A DNA stretch of 64,000 nucleotides, from contig NZ_LUKY01000032.1 of NCBI RefSeq assembly GCF_001881495.1, positions 62,001 through 126,000 of the forward strand, written 5' to 3'. Within the stretch, counting starts at the first letter, position 1. The number at the start of each line of letters is the position of its first letter. The notes beneath the pieces are model-generated. The model had not been told where the DNA came from, did no database searches, and saw only the letters and a program-made list of their open reading frames with translations. The DNA is from Candidatus Rickettsiella isopodorum (lineage in GTDB: Bacteria > Pseudomonadota > Gammaproteobacteria > Diplorickettsiales > Diplorickettsiaceae). Shown piece after piece: positions 45,612-54,638 of this stretch. The translations under genes and the position numbers were made by a program.

Positions 45612-46328
45612 ATGTTGAAAAAAATCAGGACTACGATTTGCTCACAGGCATTGGATTTTTGGCAAGGCATCGTGAAAATGAAGCGACCGGAGTGTATTAA
45701 TAACCCTAAAGATTGCGAGTTAAACGACAATACAGACAAAAATTCAATGGTTAAGCGTATACTTTTCATTTTTTCAGGTTGCTTCCCTTTAGTAGCTAGT
45801 GCGTCTATTCCTGGATTTTATCTCTTAGGTCAACTCGGCACAGCCGACACACACCAAGAAGCAACTAATGCCGCTGCGCAATCTATTAATAGTAAAATGG
45901 CTTTCACCGGCCGCATCGCTGGCGGTTATCAATTTAATCAAAACGTCGCTTTTGAAATGGGTTACACGCGGTTTTCTGATGTTGATTTTTCCGGCGTCGG
46001 TGGTGTACCCGGCCAAAACGTTTCTTTAAGGGAAAAAGCTATTGATTTTATGGCTAAACCGATGTTACCTATTTCGAGTAATGTCAATCTTTATGCCAAA
46101 TTAGGTTTAGCCTATCTTAAAGCAAATGGTTCTGCTCTCGTCAATGGTCGGAATTATCTAGGTTATTCCGATAGCTGGAATCCCAGTTTCGGTCTCGGTC
46201 TTAGCTATGATATTACACCGTTTGTACCGCTCGATTTAGCATGGACACGCATCCAAGGTGTCGGTGGTGGTAACAGCCTACCCAGTACCGATTTTTATTC
46301 GATAGGTTTAGCGTATTATTTTGGTTAA
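45612..46328 (+). CDS. Outer-membrane beta-barrel protein, array member 1, with in-frame N-terminal repeat insertion
   Basis: First of six tandem barrel paralogues. The barrel part (from IPGFYLLGQLG) has the family patterns GRIAGGYQFNQNVAFEMGYT, LYAKLGLAYLKA and closing GLAYYFG. The strong SD AAGGAG (45598-45603) points to ATG 45612, giving MLKKI like the paralogues. It is followed by ~40 odd residues before a second signal-peptide-like stretch, MVKRILFIFSGCFPLVASAS, at ATG 45747. The DNA of the odd part (about 45641-45775) resembles non-coding sequence at 54528-54620, so a repeat seems to have inserted in frame. Either the protein has a long pre-signal segment or the internal ATG 45747 is used; no SD precedes it. 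238 or 193 residues accordingly. Confidence 0.75.
   Translation: MLKKIRTTICSQALDFWQGIVKMKRPECINNPKDCELNDNTDKNSMVKRILFIFSGCFPLVASASIPGFYLLGQLGTADTHQEATNAAAQSINSKMAFTGRIAGGYQFNQNVAFEMGYTRFSDVDFSGVGGVPGQNVSLREKAIDFMAKPMLPISSNVNLYAKLGLAYLKANGSALVNGRNYLGYSDSWNPSFGLGLSYDITPFVPLDLAWTRIQGVGGGNSLPSTDFYSIGLAYYFG
45641..45775. repeat. Degenerate dispersed repeat, copy A (inside OMP gene)
   Basis: Shares ordered blocks with 54528-54620: CTCACAGGCATTGGATTTTT versus CTCACAGCAATTGGATTTTT, then GTGAA, GATTGCGAGTTAA and GCAGACAAAAATTCAA-like sequence, with a longer spacer in copy A. Copy A lies in the reading frame of OMP array member 1; copy B is non-coding before the BON gene. Confidence 0.65.
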
Positions 46329-46431
46329 CGCGTTGCATTGAAAATAGAGTTTAGCTTTATCTTTTATCTGTGCTTATCGTTTTTCATAAACTATTTTTTA
46401 ACTGTTTAATCATTTATTATTAGGAGGCATT

Positions 46432-47076
46432 ATGCAAAAAAGAAATACAACCGCCTTATTGCTGGTGAGTACAATGACTATTTTCAGCACGCAAAGTGTA
46501 CATGCTGAAATGCCCGGTTTTTATGCCGGCGCACAAGTCGGTTATGCGAATAGTCATATCAATACGACTAATTTAGTCACGGTAAATAATGGAACGTCTC
46601 CGGTGCCGTTACCGGATCTGAATAACCTTGCTTTAGCCTATCGCCTCAGTTTTGGTTATCAATTTGATCGACATTGGGCAATGGAATTTGGTTATCGCCA
46701 TTTTAGTAACGCCGATATTTCACTCGGCACAAATAATTACATCGCCAGTGCATCCAGCAAATCCAGTGCATTCGATTTAACTGCAAAAGGAATACTTCCC
46801 GTCACCACTAAATTAAGTCTTTATGGAAAATTAGGCATTGCTTATCTACGCCCTAACTCACAAGGAAGTTTAATTATCATTAATGCTCCTTACAACGGCA
46901 CAACGAATAGCTATTCTAAAACCTTAGAACCAACGTTTGGTTTAGGAGTGAGTTATGCATTGAAACCGAATGTTCCTGTCGAATTTTCTTGGAATCGTAT
47001 CCAAAAAATAGGGGGTAGTAATCATGCGCCGAGCAGCGATTTTTACTCACTCGGCGTGTCGTATTATTTTGGATAA
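46432..47076 (+). CDS. Outer-membrane beta-barrel protein, array member 2
   Basis: 214 residues. The signal peptide ends at SVHAEM, then the 8-stranded barrel: GFYAGAQVGYAN, YRLSFGYQFDRHWAMEFGY, AKGILPVTTKLSLYGKLGIAYL, TFGLGVSYALKPNVPVEFSW and closing LGVSYYFG. The RBS AGGAGG is 5 nt before the ATG. Most similar in the array to member 1 (shared PSSDFYS before the last strand). Predicted extracellular loops vary freely between paralogues. It has its own upstream region of ~100 bp, lacking the palindrome seen before members 4-6. Confidence 0.82.
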   Translation: MQKRNTTALLLVSTMTIFSTQSVHAEMPGFYAGAQVGYANSHINTTNLVTVNNGTSPVPLPDLNNLALAYRLSFGYQFDRHWAMEFGYRHFSNADISLGTNNYIASASSKSSAFDLTAKGILPVTTKLSLYGKLGIAYLRPNSQGSLIIINAPYNGTTNSYSKTLEPTFGLGVSYALKPNVPVEFSWNRIQKIGGSNHAPSSDFYSLGVSYYFG

Positions 47077-47179
47077 TGTCTGCATACAACATGCCATCTA
47101 TGGAAGTACATTAAAATAGCTAATGAAAGAAAAACTTTTTAATAACCTACTTTTTGTATTTCGCAGTATTTCTTACAAA

Positions 47180-47208
47180 TTGACATTAATTCATATTAAC
47201 GATTAAAT
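47180..47208 (+). promoter_or_regulatory. Sigma-70-like promoter for OMP array member 3
   Basis: TTGACA at 47180-47185 is followed after 17 nt by TTAAAT at 47203-47208, about 40 bp before the ATG at 47252. Confidence 0.6.
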
Positions 47209-47251
47209 AGTAAACTCCAATAATAATATTCCCGTGGAGAAAATAATAACA

Positions 47252-47872
47252 ATGCTTAAAAAAATACTCATTACCAGTGTCTTAACAGCAAGTGCATGTG
47301 CTGTGATGAATGCTAATGCGGCACTTCCAGTGGGTTTATATGTAAGCGGTCAGACCGGTTACGCCGACACTCACATGAAATCTCGTCTCCCGTCACCGAC
47401 TGGAATTGCCTTAGAAAATGACGGACTGACAGGTCGTTTGGCGATTGGTTATAAAGTCACGCCTAATTTTGCCTTAGAATTAGGTTACTTACAGTTGTCT
47501 GAAGGAAAATCATACTTTCCTAAACAAAATATCACCTTATACAATAAGCAACATGCTATCGACGTCGCTGCTAAAGGCATTTTACCCATTACCAGCAATG
47601 TTAATATTTATGGGAAATTGGGTGTCGCTTATTTAACTACCGAATTAAAAGAGGATACTACCTTAGATGGGACACCTACGTCTATCGATCTCAATTCCGT
47701 TGAAGGAATTGCAAAACATAAATGGGCTCCTGAAGTGGCTATCGGCATGGGTTATGACATCACACCTAACGTGACGGTCGATACCTCATTAACACACATC
47801 CAACCTTTGGGAAGCAATCGTCCTGGTAACATAGACTTCTTGGCTGTCGGTGTCGGTTATCGCTTCGGCTAA
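47252..47872 (+). CDS. Outer-membrane beta-barrel protein, array member 3
   Basis: 206 residues from ATG 47252, preferred to GTG 47234 because TGGAGA lies about 11 nt before it, the same spacing as in members 4 and 5. A signal peptide (MLKKILITSVLTASACAVMN) ends at ANAA. Barrel patterns are VGLYVSGQTGYAD, GRLAIGYKVTPNFALELGYLQL, AKGILPITSNVNIYGKLGVAYL, WAPEVAIGMGYDITPNVTVD and THIQPLGSNRPGNIDF before the final VGYRFG. It belongs with members 4-6 by the THIQP-type C-terminal block. A stem-loop terminator follows. Confidence 0.85.
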   Translation: MLKKILITSVLTASACAVMNANAALPVGLYVSGQTGYADTHMKSRLPSPTGIALENDGLTGRLAIGYKVTPNFALELGYLQLSEGKSYFPKQNITLYNKQHAIDVAAKGILPITSNVNIYGKLGVAYLTTELKEDTTLDGTPTSIDLNSVEGIAKHKWAPEVAIGMGYDITPNVTVDTSLTHIQPLGSNRPGNIDFLAVGVGYRFG

Positions 47873-47896
47873 ACTTAGCTTACAAGCAAATATCTA

Positions 47897-47920
47897 AAAA
47901 ACCCCTAATTAGGGGTTTTT
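47897..47920 (+). terminator. Rho-independent terminator after OMP array member 3
   Basis: Perfect stem AAAAACCCC / GGGGTTTTT around TAATTA, with the T-run on the plus strand. Confidence 0.9.
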
Positions 47921-48121
47921 GCTTTTGTGTTCGTTAAAGAATAAAACTCACCTCAACACTGCGGCGATTAGAGTCGAGATTCACGAGTATTACTGAAAAA
48001 AACGACTTTCCTCGCATACGTTATGCTTAACCCATTAAATAAAAATAGAAAGTTTACATTTTAAAAAAATTTTTCACAAAAACAAAAAAATAAAATAAAG
48101 AAAATTTTTTTATGCCAGACG

Positions 48122-48173
48122 TTGACAATAAACCAATCTAATTGTTTAATAGTTGCTCGTTTAACTAGTTAAA
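48122..48173 (+). promoter_or_regulatory. Promoter and 14-bp palindrome upstream of OMP array member 4
   Basis: TTGACA (48122-48127), 17-nt spacer, TTTAAT (48145-48150), then a perfect palindrome TTTAACTAGTTAAA (48160-48173) between the promoter and the SD. The same arrangement recurs before members 5 and 6. Confidence 0.7.
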
Positions 48174-48195
48174 TCCTTTCAGGAGAATAATAATA

Positions 48196-48849
48196 ATGTT
48201 TAAAAAAATTCTAAATACATCTGTATTAGGTGTTTCTGTATTAGGCGCTATGGCAGCGAATGCTGCTGCACCGGGTGTATACGTCACAGGCCAAGTCGGT
48301 TATGCCAATACCCAGATGGGTAACAAAACCGATACCGCTAATCTTCTTCATAATAAAGATAAAGCTGAAGCTAATAACCTATCCAATAATGGTTTAGCAG
48401 GTCGTTTAGCACTAGGTTATCAATTTAACCAAAATTTTGCGGTAGAAGTAGGTTACCTACAATTAGGTCAAAGGAAAGTTAATGTACTTGTAAGCCCAGA
48501 ACAATCATCATTAAAATTACGACAAAATGCACTCGATTTAGTGGGCAAAGGCATTATCCCTATCAGTAACAACATTGATGTCTACGGTAAACTCGGTGTT
48601 GCTTATCTAACCAGTGATATTAAGGAAACGGTTAAAGAAGGTGGACACTCTACTACCACGTATGATCTTAATGATGTCGCTGGGGTTAACAAACACCAAT
48701 GGGCGCCAGAAGCCGCTATTGGCGTCACCTATGACATTACACCAAATGTATCTGTAGATACTTCTTGGACACACATCCAACCTTTAGGCAAAAACCGACC
48801 CGGTAACATCGACTTTGTTGCTGTCGGTCTCGGCTACAATTTTGGCTAA
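48196..48849 (+). CDS. Outer-membrane beta-barrel protein, array member 4
   Basis: 217 residues; signal peptide MFKKILNTSVLGVSVLGAMA ending ANAA. The barrel has VYVTGQVGYANTQ, GRLALGYQFNQNFAVEVGYL, GKGIIPISNNIDVYGKLGVAYL, WAPEAAIGVTYDITPNVSVD, and a C-terminal block from THIQPLGKNRPGNIDF to the end that is identical with member 5. The SD AGGAGA lies ~10 nt before the ATG within a leader nearly the same as that of member 5. Flanked by its own promoter and terminator, so monocistronic. Confidence 0.86.
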   Translation: MFKKILNTSVLGVSVLGAMAANAAAPGVYVTGQVGYANTQMGNKTDTANLLHNKDKAEANNLSNNGLAGRLALGYQFNQNFAVEVGYLQLGQRKVNVLVSPEQSSLKLRQNALDLVGKGIIPISNNIDVYGKLGVAYLTSDIKETVKEGGHSTTTYDLNDVAGVNKHQWAPEAAIGVTYDITPNVSVDTSWTHIQPLGKNRPGNIDFVAVGLGYNFG

Positions 48850-48858
48850 ATCTTCGTT

Positions 48859-48896
48859 TAACCCCCCAAAAAAACCATTTTTAAGGGGGTTTTTTA
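48859..48896 (+). terminator. Terminator after OMP array member 4
   Basis: AACCCCCC and GGGGGTTTTTT form a G/C stem with a long A/T-rich loop and T-tail just after the stop codon. Confidence 0.75.
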
Positions 48897-48971
48897 ATTA
48901 AGATAACTATTCTTGATTAAAAAATTAAGCTAATTAGTACCTCTATCTAAGTTTTTAGTTATTGGTATTAA

Positions 48972-49026
48972 TTGACAATAAAACTAAATCTAATTGTTTA
49001 ATAGTTGCTCGTTTGACTAGTTAAAC
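48972..49026 (+). promoter_or_regulatory. Promoter and imperfect palindrome upstream of OMP array member 5
   Basis: TTGACA (48972-48977) with TTTAAT at 48997-49002 (19-nt spacer, two longer than before member 4) and GTTTGACTAGTTAAAC at 49011-49026, the palindrome with one mismatch. Confidence 0.6.
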
Positions 49027-49050
49027 TCTTTCAGGAGAATAATAATAATA

Positions 49051-49674
49051 ATGTTTAAAAAAGTTCTAACCACAACGGTGTTAGGTGTTTCTGTTTTAAG
49101 TGCAATGGCAGCGAATGCAACAACGCCTAGTCTCTATGTCACCGGCCAAATTGGTTATGCCAATAACAATATGAAATTAAAATCGAATGATAAACTTCCA
49201 AATAATAATTTATCAAACTCGAGCTTGGCTGGCCGAGTAGCGATTGGTTATCAGTTTAATCAAAACTTCGCATTAGAAGCGGGTTATTTTCGAACTAATC
49301 AAAAGCAAATCACTCTTGTTACGGATAGTCAAAAGGGCCTAGTCGTAGGTGATGTAGCGCTCGATCAAAATGCCATTGACTTAGTAGCTAAAGGTATCCT
49401 ACCTGTTAACAGTAACCTTAACGTTTATGGTAAATTAGGTGTCGCCTATGTGACGACTGATTTTAGCCTTAACTCAGATGATGAAAGATTTGGCCCTACC
49501 ATTCAAAACATTGCTAAGCGCAAATGGGCTCCAGAAGCGGCAGTTGGCGTGAGCTACGATATTACTCCAAATGTATCTTTAGATACCTCTTGGACACACA
49601 TCCAACCTTTAGGTAAAAACCGACCCGGTAACATCGATTTTGTTGCTGTCGGTCTCGGCTACAATTTTGGTTAA
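49051..49674 (+). CDS. Outer-membrane beta-barrel protein, array member 5
   Basis: 207 residues; signal peptide MFKKVLTTTVLGVSVLSAMA. Barrel patterns are LYVTGQIGYANNN, GRVAIGYQFNQNFALEAGYF, AKGILPVNSNLNVYGKLGVAYV, WAPEAAVGVSYDITPNVSLD. The last ~26 residues and their DNA are almost identical to member 4, while the loops (such as the KQITLVTDSQKGLVVGD stretch) differ strongly. That pattern suggests recent duplication or gene conversion of the ends with divergence of exposed loops. Confidence 0.86.
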   Translation: MFKKVLTTTVLGVSVLSAMAANATTPSLYVTGQIGYANNNMKLKSNDKLPNNNLSNSSLAGRVAIGYQFNQNFALEAGYFRTNQKQITLVTDSQKGLVVGDVALDQNAIDLVAKGILPVNSNLNVYGKLGVAYVTTDFSLNSDDERFGPTIQNIAKRKWAPEAAVGVSYDITPNVSLDTSWTHIQPLGKNRPGNIDFVAVGLGYNFG

Positions 49675-49696
49675 ACCTTTGTTTAAACCTTAAAAC

Positions 49697-49727
49697 TCAA
49701 AAAAAACCCCTTTTTTAAGGGGTTTTT
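49697..49727 (+). terminator. Terminator after OMP array member 5
   Basis: AAAAAACCCC / GGGGTTTTT stem with TTTTTTAA loop and T-rich tail. Confidence 0.85.
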
Positions 49728-49901
49728 CTTTTCTATCACGCAAGCATATAGCCCTTATTATTAGATTAGTGTGCTATGGAGGCTATCAGGCGATAAAGGG
49801 GGGTGACCTGAAATCCCTATTATATGAATATAATTTTCCAGCTAAAAGGCCGGATTGATGCTCCTTCACTTGAACTTTATCAATATATTTGATAAAAAAA
49901 G

Positions 49902-49952
49902 TTGACAGATATTTATACAAGTGATAAATAAGACCTGTTTAACTAGTTAAAC
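49902..49952 (+). promoter_or_regulatory. Promoter and 16-bp palindrome upstream of OMP array member 6
   Basis: TTGACA (49902-49907), 17-nt spacer, TAAATA (49925-49930), then the perfect palindrome GTTTAACTAGTTAAAC (49937-49952) and SD AGAGGA before ATG 49974. Confidence 0.65.
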
Positions 49953-49973
49953 CTTTAAGAGGAAAATAATAAT

Positions 49974-50582
49974 ATGTTAAAAAAAATAATCGCAGTAAGT
50001 GTATTAGGCGTTTCGGCGTTTGGTATGGTGGCTGCTAATGCAACTACTCCAGGCGTTTATGTTGAAGGCCAAGTAGGTTATGCCAAAACCGGCAAGCACT
50101 TTGTAAAGCCTTTTCCTTCAGGAAAAGTTTCTTCCAAATATCAAGGTGGTTTAGCGGGTCGTTTAGCTATTGGTTATCAATTCAACCCAAACTGGGCGGT
50201 TGAAATGGGTTATTTACAATTAGCTCAGCAAAAAGCTAATGTAAAATCTAGTCTGGCCAAGCAATCGGTCACACTGAATCAACATGCTTTTGATGTCGTT
50301 GGAAAGGGTATCCTCCCTATCACCAGTAAGTTTGATGTCTATGCTAAAGTAGGTATGGCTTATTTAGTCAATGATCTAAAAGGTAATGTAGTGAATGGGC
50401 AATCAATTGTTAGACCACTGGCTAAACATAGCTGGGCACCTGAAGCAGGTGTGGGCGTTACTTATAATATAACTTCTAATGTGTTTATTGATACTGCTTT
50501 TACGCATATTCAACCCATTGGTAAAAATCAGCCGAATAACATTAATATGGCCACAGTAGGTCTAGGATTTACTTTCGGTTAA
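49974..50582 (+). CDS. Outer-membrane beta-barrel protein, array member 6
   Basis: 202 residues; signal peptide MLKKIIAVSVLGVSAFGMVA. Barrel patterns are VYVEGQVGYAKTG, GRLAIGYQFNPNWAVEMGYL, GKGILPITSKFDVYAKVGMAYL, WAPEAGVGVTYNITSNVFID, THIQPIGKNQPNNIN and the final GLGFTFG. It shares the promoter/palindrome leader with members 4 and 5 but has diverged more in sequence. It converges on uvrA across a terminator. Confidence 0.85.
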   Translation: MLKKIIAVSVLGVSAFGMVAANATTPGVYVEGQVGYAKTGKHFVKPFPSGKVSSKYQGGLAGRLAIGYQFNPNWAVEMGYLQLAQQKANVKSSLAKQSVTLNQHAFDVVGKGILPITSKFDVYAKVGMAYLVNDLKGNVVNGQSIVRPLAKHSWAPEAGVGVTYNITSNVFIDTAFTHIQPIGKNQPNNINMATVGLGFTFG

Positions 50583-50610
50583 AAATCACCAAACACACAT
50601 TCAGTGATAA

Positions 50611-50636
50611 AAAAACCCCTGTTCTAGGGGTTTTTC
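50611..50636. terminator. Terminator between OMP array member 6 and uvrA
   Basis: AAAAACCCCT / AGGGGTTTTT stem with a short loop and T-tracts on both strands between convergent genes. Confidence 0.85.
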
Positions 50637-50676
50637 TTTTATAATCTGTGTCTTTTGCCAATTCTTTATGCAAAAT

Positions 50677-53547
50677 TCAACCATGACGGCTACCATCCTC
50701 GCTCGTTAAACTTCGCTTACCTAGCAAGGGTTTCAAATACTGACCGGTATAAGAAGTTAGTTGTTTTGCGACCTGCTCGGGCGTACCCACACAGACTATC
50801 TCGCCGCCTTTACTGCCTCCTTCTGGACCGAGATCAATAATCCAATCAGCGGTTTTAATCACATCCAAATTATGTTCAATCACCACCACCGTATTACCGC
50901 GCTCGCGCAAACGATATAAAACCTTCAGTAATTGTTCTATATCATAAAAATGTAAACCCGTCGTTGGCTCATCCAAAATATAGAGTGTACGACCCGTATC
51001 ACGTTTACTTAATTCTTTAGCCAGTTTGACGCGCTGTGCTTCGCCTCCTGACAAAGTGGGCGCGCTTTGACCGAGGTGCAAATAGCCTAGACCTACTTCG
51101 ATCAAGGTCTGTAATTTTCGTGCCAATACCGGCACCGGATTAAAAAACTCATGTGCATCTTCTACGGTCATTTCTAGAATTTGATAAATATTTTTCCCTT
51201 TATAATATATTTCTAAGGTTTCACGGTTATAACGCTGACCTTTGCAGATATCACATTGCACATAAACATCCGCTAAAAAATGCATTTCTACCTTAAGTAC
51301 ACCATCGCCTTCACACGCTTCACAGCGACCCCCTTTCACATTAAAACTAAAACGCCCTGCCATATAACCACGCGAACGCGCTTCAGGCGTGGCAGCAAAG
51401 AGTTCCCGTATGGGTGTAAACAAACCAATATACGTAGCAGGATTCGAGCGCGGCGTGCGACCTATGGGACTTTGATCAATATCAATGACTTTATCCAATT
51501 GTTCTAAACCGGTGATAGCTTGATACGGCGCAGCTTGCGGTAAAATAGCCGCATTCAATTTTTTAGCAGCCAGTGGATATAAAGTATCATTGATTAACGT
51601 CGATTTGCCCGAACCCGACACGCCAGTAATACAGGTCATTAAACCCAAAGGAATTTCAACATCCATCTGTTTTAAGTTATTACCGCTTGCACCTGATAGT
51701 TTGATGACGTGATTTTTATCGAGTTTGTGTCGTTTTTTAGGGCATTCGATACGTCGCTCACCGGATAAATATTGACCCGTTAATGAATTTGGATTTCGCA
51801 TAATCGCGGCCGGTGATCCTTGCGCAATCACACGACCACCATGCACACCGGCGCCTGGTCCCATATCGACGACATAATCTGCGTGTCGTATCGCTTCTTC
51901 ATCATGCTCGACAACTATCACCGTATTCCCTAAATCGCGCAATCTAAGTAAAGTACTTAATAAACGGCCATTATCGCGTTGATGTAATCCTATCGATGGC
52001 TCATCGAGAATATACATGACACCCACTAAACCTGAGCCGATTTGACTAGCTAAACGTATCCGTTGCGACTCACCACCAGATAAGCTATCTGCACTCCGAT
52101 CCAGTGACAGATAATTTAAACCAACATCAATTAAAAAACTTAAACGATCGATAATTTCTTTTTGTAAACGTGAAGCAATCTGTGCCCGTTGACCAGACAA
52201 ATTTAATTTTTCAAATAATTCTTTTAATTTATCGAGGGGTAAAGCAACCCAATCAGTAATCGCTTTATTGGCAATAAAAACATGCCGCGCAGCAACATTA
52301 AGACGGGTGCCATGACAACTACTACAGGGTTTAGAAGCTAAATAGCGGGCTAAATCTTCTCGCACCGAATGTGATTCCGTCTCTTGATAACGACGTTGCA
52401 TCACTGGTATCACCCCTTCAAAGGGCTTTTTCTTATTATAGACATAGCCTTTTTCACTCTCATAGTGAAATTTTATTTCTTCTTTACCACTACCATATAA
52501 AATAATTTTTTGAATAGTATCTGGTAATGCATTAAAAGGTGACTCTAAAGAAAATTGATAATGCTTAGCTAAAGTCGATAATAACAAAGAATAATAAGGG
52601 TTTTGTGCATCCCATCCCCGAATTGCACCGTGTGTGATACTTAACTCCGGTTGTGGTATGACTTTTTCAGCATCAAAAATCAGCTCATGGCCTAAGCCAT
52701 CACACTGTGGACAAGCGCCGGCTGGATTATTAAAAGAAAACAAACGTGGCTCTAACTCGCTAATACTATAGCCACACTCAGTGCATGCAAAACGTTCCGA
52801 AAAAACCAATTCTTGCTTCGTTTTTCCTGCCGTATCTTGCACGATCACCGTCACTAAACCTTCGCTCAAGGATGCCGCAGTAGCTAAAGACTCACTCAAG
52901 CGTAAGCGATTTTCTGGCTTTATTTTTAGCCTATCTACCACCACATCGATGCTATGCTTTTGTTTTGCACTTAAACGGGACACTTGATCCAATTCGACCA
53001 ATTCCCCATCAATTCGTGCCCGTAAGTAACCTTGGCTACGTAATTCATCCAATAAGGGTTTAAATTCACCTTTCCGTCCTTGTACTTTCGGCGCCAAAAT
53101 AAGTAGGCGTGTCTCATTCGGCAAAGCCATCAAAGTGTCAACCATCTGACTGACACTTTGCGCAGCGAGACTGGTGTTATGTACAGGACAACGTGGCTCA
53201 CCTATTCGGGCAAATAATACACGCAAATAATCATAAATTTCAGTGACCGTACCCACTGTCGATCTCGGATTATGAGAGGTTGATTTTTGATCAATAGCGA
53301 TCGCGGGAGAAAGCCCTTCAATATGATCGACATCCGGTTTCTCCATCATGGACAAAAATTGCCGGGCATAAGACGACAGAGATTCTACATAACGACGCTG
53401 ACCTTCAGCATATAAGGTATCAAACGCTAACGAAGATTTACCTGAACCGGATAATCCAGTCACCACAATTAATTGATCACGTGGAATATCCAGATCAATA
53501 TTCTGAAGATTATGGGTGCGAGCACCACGAATGCGAATTGTATCCAT
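50677..53547 (-). CDS. uvrA: UvrA, excinuclease ABC subunit A
   Basis: Damage-recognition ATPase of nucleotide excision repair. The true start is ATG 53547 ([20 protein letters not shown]), as in E. coli, giving 956 residues; the frame runs on upstream to 53772 but that part overlaps the ssb start and does not resemble UvrA. It has two ABC modules with Walker [10 protein letters not shown] and GVSGSGKST, signatures [11 protein letters not shown] and [11 protein letters not shown], and zinc modules (CTECGY ... [12 protein letters not shown] ... CDIC). It is divergent from ssb, the usual uvrA/ssb pair. Confidence 0.97.
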   Translation of the reverse strand: MDTIRIRGARTHNLQNIDLDIPRDQLIVVTGLSGSGKSSLAFDTLYAEGQRRYVESLSSYARQFLSMMEKPDVDHIEGLSPAIAIDQKSTSHNPRSTVGTVTEIYDYLRVLFARIGEPRCPVHNTSLAAQSVSQMVDTLMALPNETRLLILAPKVQGRKGEFKPLLDELRSQGYLRARIDGELVELDQVSRLSAKQKHSIDVVVDRLKIKPENRLRLSESLATAASLSEGLVTVIVQDTAGKTKQELVFSERFACTECGYSISELEPRLFSFNNPAGACPQCDGLGHELIFDAEKVIPQPELSITHGAIRGWDAQNPYYSLLLSTLAKHYQFSLESPFNALPDTIQKIILYGSGKEEIKFHYESEKGYVYNKKKPFEGVIPVMQRRYQETESHSVREDLARYLASKPCSSCHGTRLNVAARHVFIANKAITDWVALPLDKLKELFEKLNLSGQRAQIASRLQKEIIDRLSFLIDVGLNYLSLDRSADSLSGGESQRIRLASQIGSGLVGVMYILDEPSIGLHQRDNGRLLSTLLRLRDLGNTVIVVEHDEEAIRHADYVVDMGPGAGVHGGRVIAQGSPAAIMRNPNSLTGQYLSGERRIECPKKRHKLDKNHVIKLSGASGNNLKQMDVEIPLGLMTCITGVSGSGKSTLINDTLYPLAAKKLNAAILPQAAPYQAITGLEQLDKVIDIDQSPIGRTPRSNPATYIGLFTPIRELFAATPEARSRGYMAGRFSFNVKGGRCEACEGDGVLKVEMHFLADVYVQCDICKGQRYNRETLEIYYKGKNIYQILEMTVEDAHEFFNPVPVLARKLQTLIEVGLGYLHLGQSAPTLSGGEAQRVKLAKELSKRDTGRTLYILDEPTTGLHFYDIEQLLKVLYRLRERGNTVVVIEHNLDVIKTADWIIDLGPEGGSKGGEIVCVGTPEQVAKQLTSYTGQYLKPLLGKRSLTSEDGSRHG

Positions 53548-53734
53548 AGATAAACATGAAAGCTCTGGTACAAAAGTTAAAAACTTTATCAACCTTTGTG
53601 GAAACCCCACACTATAACCTTGAAAATAACGAAAAGAAACCTTTAAAAAACTCCTTTTTATTGCTTTCTTTTTTACGCTACAAGCTTTAGAATTTATAGT
53701 TGTTTTGATTTTGTTACTGTGGGAGTATTCAAAC

Positions 53735-54205
53735 ATGGCCAAAGGTATTAATAAGGTTATTTTAATCGGCAACTTAGGTGCTGATCCGGAGATTCGTCAT
53801 ATGCCTAACGGTGCGGCGGTTGCTAATATTAATCTAGCCACCAGCGAAAGCTGGAAAGACAAAAATACCGGTGAACTTCAAGAACGCACCGAATGGCATC
53901 GTGTCGTTTTATTCCAACGCCTTGCTGAGATTGTCGCCGAGTATTTAAAAAAAGGCTCTAAAGTTTATATTGAAGGTCGCTTACAAACACGTAAATGGCA
54001 AGATAAAACGACCGGTCAAGATCGCTACACCACCGAAATTATTGCCAATGAAATGCAAATGTTAGACAGTCGCAGCGGCGGTGCGACAGGCAGCGAGCCC
54101 CCCCTTTCTACCACACAGAATACTTCCGCTACGCGACCCAAACGCGAAACTACCCCATTACCTGAAATGGCCAGCGAAGCATTTGATGACGATATTCCTT
54201 TTTAG
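53735..54205 (+). CDS. ssb: Single-stranded DNA-binding protein
   Basis: Binds ssDNA in replication and repair. OB fold in residues ~1-110 ([20 protein letters not shown] ... TEWHRVVLF ... [10 protein letters not shown]), a flexible Gly/Ser/Thr-rich linker, and the acidic tip DDDIPF that recruits partner proteins. The start is ATG 53735 with GGGAG 9 nt upstream; an earlier in-frame start at 53705 lacks support. 156 aa. Confidence 0.97.
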   Translation: MAKGINKVILIGNLGADPEIRHMPNGAAVANINLATSESWKDKNTGELQERTEWHRVVLFQRLAEIVAEYLKKGSKVYIEGRLQTRKWQDKTTGQDRYTTEIIANEMQMLDSRSGGATGSEPPLSTTQNTSATRPKRETTPLPEMASEAFDDDIPF

Positions 54206-54249
54206 CTGATCATTTTTCGTTTCAACGCTCTCCGAATACAAACGTTGCA

Positions 54250-54283
54250 GGCGCTGTATATAAATTGTACAGCACCTAGCGCC
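54250..54283. terminator. Hairpin downstream of ssb
   Basis: GGCGCT (54250-54255) / AGCGCC (54278-54283) and, alternatively, GCTGTA (54253-54258) / TACAGC (54268-54273) can form competing stems. It may be the ssb terminator, though no T-tract follows directly. Confidence 0.4.
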
Positions 54284-54380
54284 ATTAAAATGAGTTAACT
54301 TGATTTATCTGTCGACTTGGCTAATCTTTTTATAAGGAACATTTATTCTCAAAGAAGAGTGTAAACGAGGAGAGAGGATT

Positions 54381-54461
54381 ATGAAATATTTAATTGCTTG
54401 GTTATTAGGCATCCCTATTGCTGTATTGTTACTTATTTGGTTATTCAGTCATCTATTTTAA
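54381..54461 (+). CDS. 26-residue single-pass membrane peptide
   Basis: Small ORF encoding MKYLIAWLLGIPIAVLLLIW followed by LFSHLF. A strong purine-rich SD (AGGAGAGAGGA) lies just before the ATG. Almost the whole peptide is one hydrophobic helix. It resembles the many very small membrane proteins that genome annotation tends to miss; no named family is claimed. It lies between ssb and the repeat copy B upstream of the BON gene. Confidence 0.6.
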   Translation: MKYLIAWLLGIPIAVLLLIWLFSHLF

Positions 54462-54527
54462 AATCTAACTCTATATAGAATAAAATTTACACTCAAAAAT
54501 GCTCCAGGTTTATGATCCAGGTTCTCA

Positions 54528-54620
54528 CTCACAGCAATTGGATTTTTGGCGAGTACCGTGAAGAAGATTGCGAGTTAAGCGGACGCAGACAAAAATTCAA
54601 GTGCGAAGAGTATATTTTCA
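54528..54620. repeat. Degenerate dispersed repeat, copy B (non-coding)
   Basis: Matches the block order of 45641-45775: ACAGCAATTGGATTTTTGGC, then GTGAAGAAGATTGCGAGTTA, then GCAGACAAAAATTCAA. It ends directly before the SD of the BON-domain gene. Confidence 0.65.
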
Positions 54621-54638
54621 AGTAGGAGTATTCATACT

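Noticed and set aside
53548..53772. 75-codon N-terminal extension of uvrA
   Set aside because: It overlaps the ssb start and does not resemble UvrA; the family start [14 protein letters not shown] lies at 53547.
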